From: Leptoclinus maculatus
Taxonomy: Eukaryota; Chordata; Actinopteri; Perciformes; Stichaeidae
Assembly: GCA_032191485.1 (NCBI GenBank)
Contig: JAVDOI010000008.1
Span: 21,957,049 to 22,021,048 of the forward strand
Length of the DNA: 64,000 nt
Direction: 5' to 3'
A program made the position numbers and the translations under genes. The notes under the pieces were generated by a model that had not been told where the DNA came from, made no database searches, and saw only the letters and a program-made list of their open reading frames with translations. Shown piece by piece: positions 24,339-37,539 of the stretch (position 1 is its first letter; the number at the start of each line of letters is the position of its first letter).

Positions 24339-25288
24339 ATGAAGGCTGTTACTCCGGTCCACCCCCAGGACTCCTCCTCCGGCGGCAGCCCGCTCTCGCT
24401 GCACTATCTGTCGAAGCGGAGCCTCAACATCGCCCGGTGCAGGGTGGAGGATGAGGACCTGTTCTGCCTGCAGTACGACATGAACGACTGCTACAGCCGG
24501 CTGAAGCGCCTGGTGCCCACCATTCCGCAGGATAAGAAAGTCAGCAAAGTGGAGATCCTCCAGCACGTCATAGACTACATCCTGGACCTGCAGCTGGCCC
24601 TGGAGACGCACCCATCGCTCCACAAACAGCAGCCACAGCGGACCGGGACTTGCCCTCCCCCGGCCTCCAACCCGAGCCGCACGCCGCTGACGGCGCTCAA
24701 CGTCGACCACCACCAGGTAAGCTTTAAACCGGCGGACGCGGCTCTCCACCGTCTCCTCGTTTTTCCAACGGGGACTTTATTGGGGACCCCGATATAGCTG
24801 CGTGCCAGACTCCCGTACACCGCCAGGCAGACAAAGCGCGTCATGCCCGTTTTGTGTCATTGTCCTTTCAATGTGGGGGATGAAAAAAAAACAATCTAAA
24901 TAGCACACACCTCACAGCGCAACCTTGAAAAATCGTGCGTAAAAAAAAATGTATTTGGCGTGGGTTGGATTGCGCACTTGATTGCGGGCTTTTACAATTT
25001 GCATGATAATGTCAGCACTGTGTCAGAGGCCCACCTTATCCCATGGGCTGGTGAAGTACCCCAGTCTGCAGCCCACTCCACTGCGCACAATGAGGGCAAT
25101 TTGTTATTCATAAGAGCATTTATTACGGGAGATATTGCCGCCGCTCTGCTGCATATCATTTAGTCTGCGGGGATTTAGGCCCTTTATTTAGTCTTTATCC
25201 AATGACACGTTTCTTCTTCTTCTTCTCCTTCTTTTTGTAGAGGACGTCAATAGTCAACAAGCCGGAGGACTCTATTTTATGCCGCTGA
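24339..25288 (+). CDS. id4: Inhibitor of DNA binding 4 (ID4), HLH protein; join 24339-24716 and 25241-25288
   Basis: Two coding exons joined in phase 0 give 141 residues. Exon 1 ends at CAG|gtaagc and exon 2 starts after a pyrimidine-rich tract ending tttttgtag. The start MKAV matches ID4 and its ATG has A at -3. A helix-loop-helix lies at about residues 46-89: helix 1 near NDCYSRLKRLVP, loop TIPQDKKVSK, helix 2 VEILQHVIDYILDLQLALE. No basic DNA-binding region precedes it, which is the hallmark of ID proteins. Residues 115-121 (TPLTALN) and the C-terminus VNKPEDSILCR distinguish ID4 from ID1-3. ID proteins bind E-protein bHLH factors and keep them off E-boxes, restraining differentiation; this role comes from the family. 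The polyalanine stretch of mammalian ID4 is absent, so the N-terminus is shorter. Splicing is inferred, but exon 2 supplies exactly the expected family tail. Confidence 0.96.
24717..25240 (+). other. id4: id4 intron 1
   Basis: The 524-bp intron starts gtaagc and ends with a long T/C tract plus tag. It splits the coding region in phase 0 just before the last 15 codons, where vertebrate Id genes carry an intron. No repeat or other gene is visible inside. Confidence 0.9.
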
Positions 25289-25638
25289 GATACAAACACC
25301 GCACTGGTAAGTTGAATTAAAATAGCATCCTCATTATTTGAAATGTGTTTTTTTTTCTTAGTTTACAATCAGAAGTTCGGCTTTAAAAAAACAAAAAACA
25401 ATCAGGGATCCCAGTAGAGACACCACATCAGTGGAGCCATCCCCATTAACTTGATTATTGTAGCCTATGTGAGGTGCAAATTGACAGTCTCTATAGAGAG
25501 CAAAAAAAGAAACAATAGTAATTGAGGAACACACGTAAATTGGCACCGACCTCAGAGGCAGCTGTGCTTCTTGCACAATAACTGTCACCAGTGTAGCAAG
25601 AAGAGAGGGTTAAAACCTCAGCTTGCCCTCTCTTTCAT

Positions 25639-25645
<7 letters not shown>

Positions 25646-25716
<71 letters not shown>

Positions 25717-25727
25717 TCCTTCCTCTC

Positions 25728-25763
<36 letters not shown>
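25646..25763. repeat. (CA)n and (CT)n microsatellites in id4 intron 2
   Basis: 68 bp of CA at 25646-25713, then an interrupted CT array to 25763. Confidence 0.97.
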
Positions 25764-25874
25764 ATTCACTCTCTGCCTGTCCCTCTCAGTCCCATTGAAG
25801 CTGCTGATTTATAGCATTGAGTCTAAACACACCTGGATAAGGCCAAAAAAGCTTGGCGTGTGTGTGATACAGTC

Positions 25875-25875
25875 T

Positions 25876-25912
<37 letters not shown>
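25875..25912. repeat. (TG)n(GA)n microsatellite in id4 intron 2
   Basis: TG repeat passing into GA repeat. Confidence 0.95.
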
Positions 25913-26032
25913 CCCTGAGGAGCCCGCACTTGTTGTTTGACCTGGTTTGTTTTGGGTTGTTGATCAAGCATGGCCCTGTGTTTTGTTGGTGGCGCCAGTC
26001 AGTCTGGAGCTCAGCAGCTCACCCCCCCCCTC

Positions 26033-26067
26033 TCCTCCTCCTCCTCCTCCTCCTCCTCCTCCTCCTC
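26033..26067. repeat. (CTC)n trinucleotide repeat at the id4 3'UTR acceptor
   Basis: About 12 CTC units ending 33 bp before the inferred acceptor AG at 26099-26100, preceded by a C run. Confidence 0.95.
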
Positions 26068-26913
26068 TCTTCCCACCCCGCTATTCATCCCCCTCCACAG
26101 GTGTGTAGGCCGCACAGAGCCGCTCCAAAGCCAGCAAAGCTTCGCCAGGGACTCACACCCAACTGGAGGCACCGATCACAAGGGGATTTGGAAAAAAAAT
26201 TATAATAATAAAACGCCGGGAGGAATTCAACCCAAATAAAATCACCAGTCATTTCAGCTTTTTTTTTTGTTTAGTTCCATCGAGCAAGGGAGTCAGTACG
26301 TAGACTTCTCCTAGTCTCCTCTACCGTCACTTGAAATCTTCTCCAATTAGAGTGCGAACACGGAATCTCCACACCGAAGAAGTGTTTTTTTGGAAACCGG
26401 CGATGAAAACTGTCTGTGAATTGTGCTTAAAGAATTGCTAAAAAGGACTCCAGTTTAAAGCTTTACTAAACTGCTAAAAAAAGAAAATGGTTGTACAAGT
26501 TTTGGACATCTATTGTTTCAAATAGATGATTTGTGTTGAACACAAATCCCCTGGAGCTGTAACATGTTTGATATTGTAAAGAAGAACGATTTCCGATTCG
26601 AGACGATTAAGAATGTACATATATAGAGACACAAATGTTCTATAAAAGTATGTGGAAGGAAGACTTATATGCTCAAAATAGACTATTGTAATTATAAGAT
26701 ATTTTTATTAAAACCTTTTTTTTGTTTGTCGTTATGTAAATATGGTGTTTCGACCTTTTGAGTCTCTTCGTGGATGGTTATGCTCTGCCGATAATGTCCT
26801 CACATGATGATATATCAGTTATTACTCTTTGAAGTGTTTTATTTTTTGTTTTTGGAATAGTTGAATATGTAGCATGTCAGGCTCACTGCGGAGACGCTGA
26901 ATGTGCTCTGAAG

Positions 26914-26935
26914 CCCCCCCCCCCCCCCCCCCCCC
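26914..26935. repeat. Run of 22 C in the id4 3'UTR
   Basis: Uninterrupted poly(C) on the sense strand. Confidence 0.97.
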
Positions 26936-27672
26936 TTGTAGAAGTCCGTGGTGGAGTTCAACACAAGTTCTTTCGATGATTCGGCCCACTCTTGCGTTCA
27001 CTTGAATTGTTTTGTACTCATTAACTATGATGACTTTGACCCGCTTGGAGCACCAGGGTCGCTCTGCTGTTTGATTTTGATTTTTTTTTCTATTGATTCT
27101 GTTACATTGCACTCTTTGTTAAGAGAAAAAAAGAAATCTTGAGAGTTACGGCACTTCTGACAGTGTTTTGCAACACCTCTTTAAAAGAACGTCTCCGTTC
27201 CTTTTTTTGTGCGGTCGCAGATTCTCCTTGAGAAGTTAATGACTGACGGCGTGAAAATCATTCAACTCTGGTTATGAATTGATGAAATATGTGAACATTA
27301 ACAGACTCCTTCTGAACAACGACCAGACAGGCGGTGTCTTTAGACGTGGAATGAAGCAGAGAGAGAGAGAGACGATTTTTATTTTTCATTGTGACATCGA
27401 ACGCCGACTTTACCTCACCACCCTCCTGCCAGTGTGAGAGGGCACTTGTACATTACTGTCAGCTGCACTGTTGGACTTGACCTTCACTGGCTTGTGAGGA
27501 GTTGTCAAAAACAATTAAAGTTTCCAGGAAGAATTGTGTGTTGTCTCCAGTTTTGTCTCGAGGGTGGGGCGTCTCGGTTTTCATTGCTCTCGGTGTCCCA
27601 ACACTGTCCCACCAAATGATGAGGAAGATGAGGAAGGTGTTTTGGTATCCATTACTGAAAAAATATATCGAT

Positions 27673-27678
27673 AATAAA
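27673..27678 (+). terminator. id4: Candidate distal poly(A) signal of id4
   Basis: AATAAA near the point where UTR-like sequence gives way to ordinary intergenic DNA. Proximal alternatives lie at 26207, 26235, 26707 and 27514. Confidence 0.35.
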
Positions 27679-27699
27679 AATATATGAATCCAAACGTGG

Positions 27700-29682
<1,983 letters not shown>

Positions 29683-30102
29683 ATGTGTATTTGAGAGAGT
29701 AATAAAAGGTATGGGGGAAGAAAAAATAAAAAAAATGTGTTAAGGCACAGGTGGCCAGGTTGACAGTTAGACCTTCCTGATATGATTAAAGATATTCTGG
29801 TTCTCGGTAAGAGAGCTTAACGCAGGCCGGAGAGTTCATGAGAATGCAGCCTTTGCGAAATATGACACGTTTTACAGATACATTCAGGGATACAAGGAGA
29901 TAAAACCATTTACATAACTTGTCATCCACAACGCTGTTTAATTCGTCACATTTCAACCAAAGGTGTCAGTAATGAAGTGGTGTTACAATGAAGCTAAGAA
30001 AGATTCAGATGTAAGTCCTTAACTTGAAACATTATGATGGAGCGATGTGTTCCAGGTATGAAGGTTTCTTTACTGAAAATATAATATAATGTGGGTTCAG
30101 GT

Positions 30103-30384
30103 ACAACAGGTAACTAATAGATATCACCTAGAAACTTCCCCAGTTGATCATTTACATTAAGATCATTTTTTTATTTTGGTCATATGCAAATGAGGCATTT
30201 TCTAATCAAATATGTGCTAATTTGCATGAACTTCCAAAAAAGAAAACCAGGTTCAAAATTCTTGTTATATTTTATTTAAATAGAGTAAAATGTTTTAATA
30301 GAGGGAATTTTGGATTTCTCTTTGTATCACTCCATGAATCAGAAAATACTGTAAACAGCTATCTCCATGTTTTTAGAACTAAAA

Positions 30385-30421
<37 letters not shown>

Positions 30422-30800
30422 GATATATATATAGCCTATAAATCTGTCTGTGAATGATATATGAACAAACCTCTCTGTAAAAACCTTCAGAATATAGAGA
30501 GGAATGAAAGTGGAACGTTTGGTGTATGTAAGAGCTACTGAAGTGGAGATTTCTGGATCAGAGTCTGAGAACAAACTAATTTAGAGAAAACGACACTTTG
30601 AAGACACTACAGATGAATAGGGTAAAATAAATAACTACTAGATATCAACATAAAACTTCCCCAGTTGAATACTTACATTAAGACAATTATTTTTTGCATT
30701 ACAAGTTTTATGAAATGTTATGTTTAAATATGCAAATGAGGCCTTATGGTAACTTTTGGTGAATTTAGGAGAACTCTACAGACAAAAATAGACAAACAAC
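30103..30800 (+). mobile_element. Repeat family R3, copy 1, with directly repeated ends
   Basis: An AT-rich element in which AACTTCCCCAGTTGA...TTACATTAAGA...ATGCAAATGAGGC occurs at both ends (30130 and 30655). Between them lies a body with CTTTGTATCACTCCATGAAT and GAGCTACTGAAGTGGAGATT. A (TA)n tract at 30387-30416 lies in the body. Confidence 0.65.
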
Positions 30801-31307
30801 CAGCGCATGGAACCATTATGTTTCTGCCAACGTACACAGCTACTGTAGAACAATCCGTCTCCTGATCATTTTAGCTCCGCGTACAATCAAAATTCCTGCT
30901 GCTCTTTTACAGTCCGTTTACAGAACAACTATTTTAGCATTAATAGAGAAAACACATTTATTTCTATAGTATGTCATAAATATGACACTTCCTGGCAAAG
31001 ACACATGGCATTAATCCAGCAGCCAATCAGCCACGCTCATATTTACACGTCGCAGCACATTTTATCCTATCACATGATGTAAAAACGTGCGTTCCCTCAG
31101 TGTTACAGTAACACACTTCTAATACAGCTCCGTGATCTGCGGGTGTAATTCTCTCTATTAGTCAGCACCCAAAACGGCTGTCATCCCCAGATACATTATT
31201 CATCTCCGCTCCTTTTACACTTTGCTGCAGCCATATGTTGACTTGCGAGTCCCACTGTCTTGCTATTTCTTGTACAGAAGCTTCATCAGCTCTTTCTTGT
31301 CAAAGAA

Positions 31308-31326
31308 GGGGGGGGGGGGGGGGGGG
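31308..31326. repeat. Run of 19 G
   Basis: Uninterrupted poly(G). Confidence 0.97.
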
Positions 31327-31577
31327 CACACATTCACGTTGAGTTCCTACCTGTGGCCTTCCTCTCCTCCGTCCTCCCTGCTTAAGACCGTGGGAAAGCA
31401 TCACACCCTGTTTGATAAGGAGGCCCAAAACCACACCGGTCAACCTGTTTTTTTCCACCCTGGAGCCAGAGGGCCGATGGAGTGGATGTGACCAGTCACT
31501 CGTCATTATGAGCACAGTATCGTTATTATCGAAACAAGGGGCCGGCCGTGGCTGCGAGTGGAGCCGACTGTTTGCTC

Positions 31578-31579
<2 letters not shown>

Positions 31580-31642
<63 letters not shown>
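31580..31642. repeat. (GT)n microsatellite
   Basis: Pure GT repeat, 63 bp. Confidence 0.97.
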
Positions 31643-31643
<1 letters not shown>

Positions 31644-31694
31644 ATTGCTCTCCTTCCTTGTGCACGCATTGGTGTGTGTTTCCCTGTGTCTTAT

Positions 31695-32330
31695 TAAGAG
31701 GAGACACTACAGGTGTATAGGTTAAAAAATATATTATTTTTTGTGTTAAAGTTTTCAGAAATTGTATGTTTAAATATGCATTTCATGCATTCTATTATTA
31801 AATATGCACTAATTTTAATCTATTTCCAGAACAGAAATCTGAACGGTGAAGCCAGGTTCAGAATTGTTGTTTCATTTTGTTTTGTCGAAGGTTTTCACAA
31901 AGACAAATTTAGATATCTCTTTGTATCACTCCATAAATCGGAATGTACTGTCAATAGCCATTTAAAAATAATCTATTTCCACAATGTTTTTAGTAATAAA
32001 TGTTCCATAAATCAGCCTACGAATGATATATGAACAATCCCCTCTGTAAAAACCTTCACAATATAGAGAGTAATGGAGGATATGAGAGCTACTGAAGTGG
32101 AGATTTCTGGATCAGAGTCTGAGAAAAAACTCATTTAGAGAAAAAAAACCTTAAAGATATGTTTGTAAAATTACATTTTGAAGACAATATAGAGGAATAG
32201 GGTAAAAATGTAACTACTATATATCAACAGGAAACTTCCCAATTTGATTACTTACATCAAAACAATTATTTTTTGTATTGATGAGGTATTATCTTTTGGT
32301 GAATTTAAGAGAAATCTACAGACGCAAAGA
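31695..32330 (+). mobile_element. Repeat family R3, copy 2
   Basis: Shares the copy 1 body (CTTTGTATCACTCCATAAAT, GAGCTACTGAAGTGGAGATT, CTGGATCAGAGTCTGAGAA) and again carries the end module at both sides, although the left one has a deletion. Confidence 0.65.
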
Positions 32331-32544
32331 GACAAAGTAGTAAGATAAACCCCTAAATGTGTATTGTGGATGTTTTCTTTCCACTAGTCTGAAAGAATGG
32401 AAGCTAAACAGCCCAACATCTTAAAATGTACCAGATTTGTTTGCCTATAGTGTCTCGCCTTAAAATGAACTTTCTTGCAGAAGATTGCAAATATAACCAA
32501 AATCTACTTGCGAGATTTAGCAATTTCTGAGACTCCCTATTTCT

Positions 32545-33240
32545 GATTGAATCCCATTTGCTCTGCACCCTTTCTATCCTCCCCTCTCAGGTAAGACTCC
32601 CATCACTGATCCAAGAGAAAAGAACTAATGAAAATGTAGAATGTGTTGTTTTTATTTTCCTGTGCGCTTCCACACAGAAGAAAACACACCGGCTCCTAAT
32701 TCCACAAATTTGTACAACGTGCCGTGACGCAAACACATAAAAACCAGGATGCGCGCCGCCATCTCTGCCTTGAATTAACCTTCCGCATATGTTAAACTGC
32801 AATAACAGGTTTGGCTGTCGTGTCTCGCCTCCCTCCCTCCCTGATTTAACTCCACATTACGGCGTTCCACGGGGGCCTATATCCCCGCGTGTTAATCACC
32901 GCTCTTCCCGGCACACAGAGAAATATATGGCGGCCGCTTGCCGAGGAACAGTGGAGGACAAAAACGTGCTCGCTCTTGGACACTACTTGATTACAGACTA
33001 ATTGGTCTGGAGTGATTAAATATCTCATGCTTCCCACTAATTGCAGCTATTTAAAGCAGCTATTAGCTTAAAATGCCTGCCACCCAACAGCCGTTTACTC
33101 ATAAACAAAATGTGAGATGCGGCAATTCACCTGTACAGCTCAGACTGGAAAACAAGAGTTACAGAATCGCGGGGAGCTTTGTGACAGAACATCTTTAACA
33201 TGTTTAACTCTTAATGGAATACTCTCTCAAAGAAAATGAA
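32545..33240. promoter_or_regulatory. Candidate conserved non-coding element
   Basis: Non-repetitive, moderately GC-rich with a NotI-like GGCGGCCGC word at 32929. A cluster of homeodomain-type words follows: ACTAATTGG (near 32997), GTGATTAAAT, ACTAATTGC (near 33037) and TATTAGCTTAAAA. Confidence 0.3.
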
Positions 33241-33258
33241 ACATTAGTTGCTTTCTTT

Positions 33259-33273
33259 CCCCCCCCCCCCCCC
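33259..33273. repeat. Run of 15 C
   Basis: Uninterrupted poly(C). Confidence 0.95.
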
Positions 33274-33702
33274 TCCTGCTTTTCAAAATAAGTAACAGAT
33301 GTACATTTTCACTGACGCCTAATTAATCACAATTATATTTTCCACATCCATATCACTAGCGATAATTGACGTGTAATTATTTCTTCATTTGGGACGTGTG
33401 TGTGTTCACGTTTTTTATATATGAGAGGAAAAGTGAAGAGGATAATCCCGCTGTCGATCACGTGCTTTCTGCACTCAGAGAGTTCCTCCAGGAAGACGGA
33501 CGTGCACGTGCACACACTCAAGGTTTGTGTGATCTGAGCGGCCATCGAACACCGCGGGAGAGTTAATGTGTGCACACCCAACAGTTTAGCTCCGGCGAGG
33601 ACCTCGTTCGGGGCAACAACAAACAACGACATGGGGCAAGAGGGGAGGAAGATGGAGAAAGAGGGGAGGAATAGGGATAGAGAGTGTAAGAGAGATAGAT
33701 GA

Positions 33703-33717
33703 GGGGGGGGGGGGGGG
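33703..33717. repeat. Run of 15 G
   Basis: Uninterrupted poly(G) at the end of a purine-rich stretch. Confidence 0.95.
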
Positions 33718-33891
33718 ACTTGGCATCGTCAGTGCCAACCGCGACTCCCGGGAGACGGGCGATGAATTACAGAAATGAGATCTCAGACAAATGCCAAGCT
33801 TTTTCCAAAGAGCAGCGAGAATGGCTGCGCCCCCTGGAGAACACAGTGATTAGAGAGGGGGGAACCAGGGGTCTGCCAAGCCCCTTAAAGG

Positions 33892-34049
<158 letters not shown>

Positions 34050-34719
34050 GGGTGGCACCGGGACAACAGCCATGTCACAGAACATGACCCCGAGGTGCAG
34101 CCATCAGACAGCCAATATGGCGAGTTAAATACCGCTGCTGCATTGGAGCGGAAGGGCCCCAACTGCCTCCAATCAAACAGGTTTCTGTTCACCTAATGAG
34201 CTTAATTAATGAGGCTTAGTTTATGCTTCTTTGCTCCGAAAGAGGGAACGTTGCGCTGCCATTTTCAGAAGAATACAATGTCTCTCTGACTCAGGTGTAC
34301 GGATGTTGTTCAGCATATAGGGGTCTGGTCAAAGCATTTCATTCATTCTTTGAGTATTTTTCAGATTATTTCCGGTAGAAGCAGAACGCAGTGAGAGAGG
34401 CAGAGTCGCCGACATTATTCACGGCTGAAAAATGACTAGGTTTGAAATCCTTATATTCAGATTCACAGCTAATATTCTTCTAAACAGATGTTATACCATA
34501 CAGGCTGTAAAGGTGCTCTGTTGGGTAAAGATGGATTATCATTATTTGTGGACACACAATTACCAATAAGATAACCAATTGGTTATTTGCTATATTTTTT
34601 TGTAACCTTTTTGTAATATGTTCAAAGGTGAAATAAGCAATATTCAGAACATTAACATAGCATCAAATATCTATTGACTACGTCAAGATGTGGTGGAGTA
34701 ATATTTACTTGAGTCTCCT

Positions 34720-34930
34720 TACTTTATTTATGTAGCTGAGGCAGCCGCGCACGCTTTCAGTGCATGTGTGGTTACAGCTGATAACGCCGTTACCGGCAGC
34801 ATCTGCATGGAAGTGTAGCGCCCACCCTCCAGGTTCTAACTCTGTCGGAACTGTTTCCGTGGTTAGCACTGTTAGCGTTGTTAGCGCCGTTAGCTGCAGA
34901 CCACCGGCTCAGCCTTCGCCATGTTGACAG
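34720..34930. repeat. Probable interspersed repeat with GTTAGC units
   Basis: GTTAGCACTGTTAGCGTTGTTAGCGCCGTTAGC is a short tandem of a 9-12 bp unit, within a stretch that resembles 3385-3660 in reverse. Confidence 0.35.
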
Positions 34931-36344
34931 CCCTCGAGAGGCTTTCGAAATGCTCCGAATCTCTAAAAAAAGCACCTTTACCATAACAACTAGGGATATA
35001 TTGACTACAGAGGCACAATGTTTGTAAATCACACAAGTCTGGTCCAGAAACAAGCTTAATAGATGATAGAAGATGGGCAGCATATTACAGGACTACCAGA
35101 GAGGTAAGAGGTGACCAGTGAGGTGACTCTAATACCTGACCTAAATCATAAAAGCTGCTGAGCATTACACAGTCCAGATAAAGGAAAAGGAAAAGAGAAG
35201 TGCACAGGCAAGATATCCACCACTCTACGCCGAAACCAACACAAAACAATTTAATCCTCCTTCAGCACAACAGAACGAAACCATCAGCTACACAACAATA
35301 TATATTACATTATAATTTGTACTTTCTGAATTGTCGGATGTATTAATTTAATACTGAGTGTGTTAGCAGCATGCCTTCGGGCAGAATTTAAGTTAAAATA
35401 TCCATAGCCGCTTCCACTGGCAGACAATTATTCCCTTATTTTGTAAGAGACATATGCAAAAATAAAACATTAAATTTCACAGACGGGCAGACAGATTAAG
35501 CAAAGACCAGTCATGAAGCAGTACAACTGCATGGGGCTGTTTTGCCACAGTCTTGCCTCTATAAGTGTGGACTGCATGATATTTCTATATTATATGTATA
35601 GATGGATATGGATGCATATAAATGCATTCACATAATTTGACAAAATCTCCTTATCTCAAGCTTTTTTCCAGAGCTTTCATGGTCGTCTTTAGAAGACCAT
35701 CCCCACTAGAGGGATGAATGGACGGATGCTAATTCAAGGTCACGAAAGAGGAAACGTTGTCTCACGTGTTTTTGTCTTGATTCAAGATGACAGGAGTCTG
35801 TGTGCCACATTATTCTGCCATTCGAAATTCTTTCTGGGACTCAAATGTGAGCTATCAGATTCCCTCAGATGGAACTGTCTCTGAGTGGGAATACCGAGTC
35901 AGAAATGGGGGATTTTATTTCAGCGACTGCCTGAGGGGGAAACTACATCAAACCACACAGAAATCACATTGGAGTCTGAGATGACAAATGGAGACCTTGA
36001 ATAACTGCATTACTGCTATTATATTTGGAGATGGAAAAAAATTAATTTCACCGCACTGAAATGTTTCAGTTTCTTACAGATTGCGCGTAGCCGCAGAAAC
36101 GCGTTTTGATATAGATCATTTACAATTTCATTAGGAGAACATTTGATCGCATTTGCAGCCTCCTATATTTCTCTGTGTTATCTGCCTGCACAGTGGCACT
36201 GTGAGCTAAACTCAAAGCAGAGACAGGGTACAGGGGAGATTTGGTGGAATTGCCTTAAAGATCACTTTCAGAAATGTTTAAAGACATATTGAAAATACAT
36301 TGCTTGGAATAATAATTTGTCTGATATGGTTTTCTACAAAACAA
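34931..36344. other. Intergenic, nothing recognised
   Basis: No supported coding or element. Confidence 0.5.
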
Positions 36345-36523
36345 GTTCAAGTACTTGTCCCAGGAGATCTGAGAGGTCTGGGCGGTTCATAGCGGAGCAG
36401 TCGGCCCTTTAGTGCTTTATAAATCAACAGTATTTTAAAGTCAATTCTTGAAATGTAGTTCTCAGTGAATGACTTGGTTTGTGGTGGCGAGTGAGGCTCT
36501 GCGGTGACTTCTAATGGTTCTTC
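36345..36523 (-). mobile_element. L2-type LINE fragment, 3' part, interrupted by a solo LTR
   Basis: The - strand reads RIDFKILLIYKALKG and RYEPPRPLRSPGTS, the same L2 region as at 8.85 kb, with internal deletions. The element continues on the other side of the insertion at 36524-36905. Confidence 0.75.
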
Positions 36524-36905
36524 TGTCACAACCGCTGTACCACCAGGAAAACATTGGATCCAAATGCATGACCAAGACACAGGATAAGCTGTTGGACAAT
36601 ACAGTTTTCACTCAAATGCAGAGGCAAAAAACAGGTTACAAAGGGAACACAAGGAGACAATGCTGGAAGACTAAATGCGGATGAACTAAGACGAACTGGC
36701 CCAGACTAAGGGGAGCACACAGATTAAATACACAAGGGAGGAGGAGGGGTAATTGGGAACAGGTGAAGCTGATCGGGGCAGGGAAAGGTAATCTCACTGG
36801 CGGGAAACACACAAGGGCAGAAAGTGAAGTTACCACAGGACACAAGAGGCAGGGAACTAGGAAATAAAACAGGAAACAAACTGAATCAAAACCAAGATCA
36901 TGACA
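36524..36905. mobile_element. Solo LTR (382 bp) inserted in an L2 copy
   Basis: The element begins TGTCACAACC and ends GATCATGACA, the TG...CA ends of an LTR, and is flanked on both sides by TCTTC (36519-36523 and 36906-36910), a 5-bp target duplication. An AATAAA lies near 36863. No internal retroelement coding is present, so it is what remains after LTR-LTR recombination. The superfamily (Gypsy-, BEL- or ERV-like) cannot be told from this. Confidence 0.72.
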
Positions 36906-37090
36906 TCTTCTTTGAGCCCAAAGATGGAAAAAAGAAGAGGCCCGAGATCGGAGCTTTGGGTGACTCCACATGTTCATTTTTGTACTCTCAGGAATGACAG
37001 ATCGACACTAAATAGAACCGTCCCAGTTTTCCTGTCTGTCTAGTGATATGTTGTGGTCGACGATGTCCAATGCTTTACTTTAAATCCAGA
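36906..37090 (-). mobile_element. L2-type LINE fragment, reverse transcriptase core part
   Basis: The - strand reads ALDIVDHNISLDRQENW, an eroded form of the L2 DTVDHNILL motif, then a damaged version of the following RT region. It belongs to the L2 copy split by the solo LTR. Confidence 0.65.
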
Positions 37091-37539
37091 TTATGTGCTA
37101 TTTAACTAGCAAACGTGGAGCTGGACACGCCCTAAATACAAATGCGTTATGCATTTAGACTAAATAGAGCCTTGAGACTTGTGAGACGTAAGTATGTTTT
37201 CTGTTACTACTTACTGTGTACTTACTTACGTACCACCACTTTACTTAAGTAAAAGATCTGAGTACTTTTTCCACCACTGCAATAAGCGCAACCCATCTTT
37301 GAGTGGAGGGGGACTTCCCTTGATAGCATCTAAATATTAATAATCTAAATATTCACAAAATAATCTATGTTGGCCTTTCATACGTTTACAGTGTGCGGAG
37401 AAATGAACTATATTGTTCTACAAAGGGAGAACTGCTTCAACAGGCTTCGGTTCATCTGAAATAAAGCAGCGTATTTCTGTCATTTGCCGTGTTTGGTAAA
37501 TGTCAATTTTCCTTTAATGTTTTCTGGTGCCAAAAAAAA

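Larger units (their letters stand above)
25307..26100 (+). other. id4: Probable id4 intron 2, in the 3'UTR
   Basis: A consensus donor, CTG|gtaagt, lies 18 bases after the stop codon. The best acceptor is the ccacag ending at 26100, preceded by a (CTC)n tract. A 3'UTR intron matches the three-exon layout of vertebrate ID4 as I recall it. The intron contains a (CA)n/(CT)n array at 25646-25763 and a (TG)n(GA)n array at 25875-25912. Confidence 0.6.
26101..27690 (+). other. id4: Probable id4 terminal exon (3'UTR)
   Basis: Non-repetitive, AT-rich, T-tract-containing sequence follows the inferred acceptor. Candidate poly(A) signals are AATAAA at 26207-26212, 26235-26240 and 27673-27678, and ATTAAA at 26707-26712 and 27514-27519. 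If the last is used the exon is about 1.6 kb, in line with the long 3'UTR of vertebrate ID4. A run of 22 C lies at 26914-26935. The exon end is inferred; no transcript was available. Confidence 0.5.

Noticed and set aside
24261..24749. 162-codon - strand frame over id4 exon 1
   Set aside because: Shadow of the id4 coding exon in the antisense frame; GC-rich codon composition keeps it open.
36636..36977. 113-codon - strand frame
   Set aside because: Runs from the L2 fragment into the solo LTR; a chance fusion across the insertion junction.
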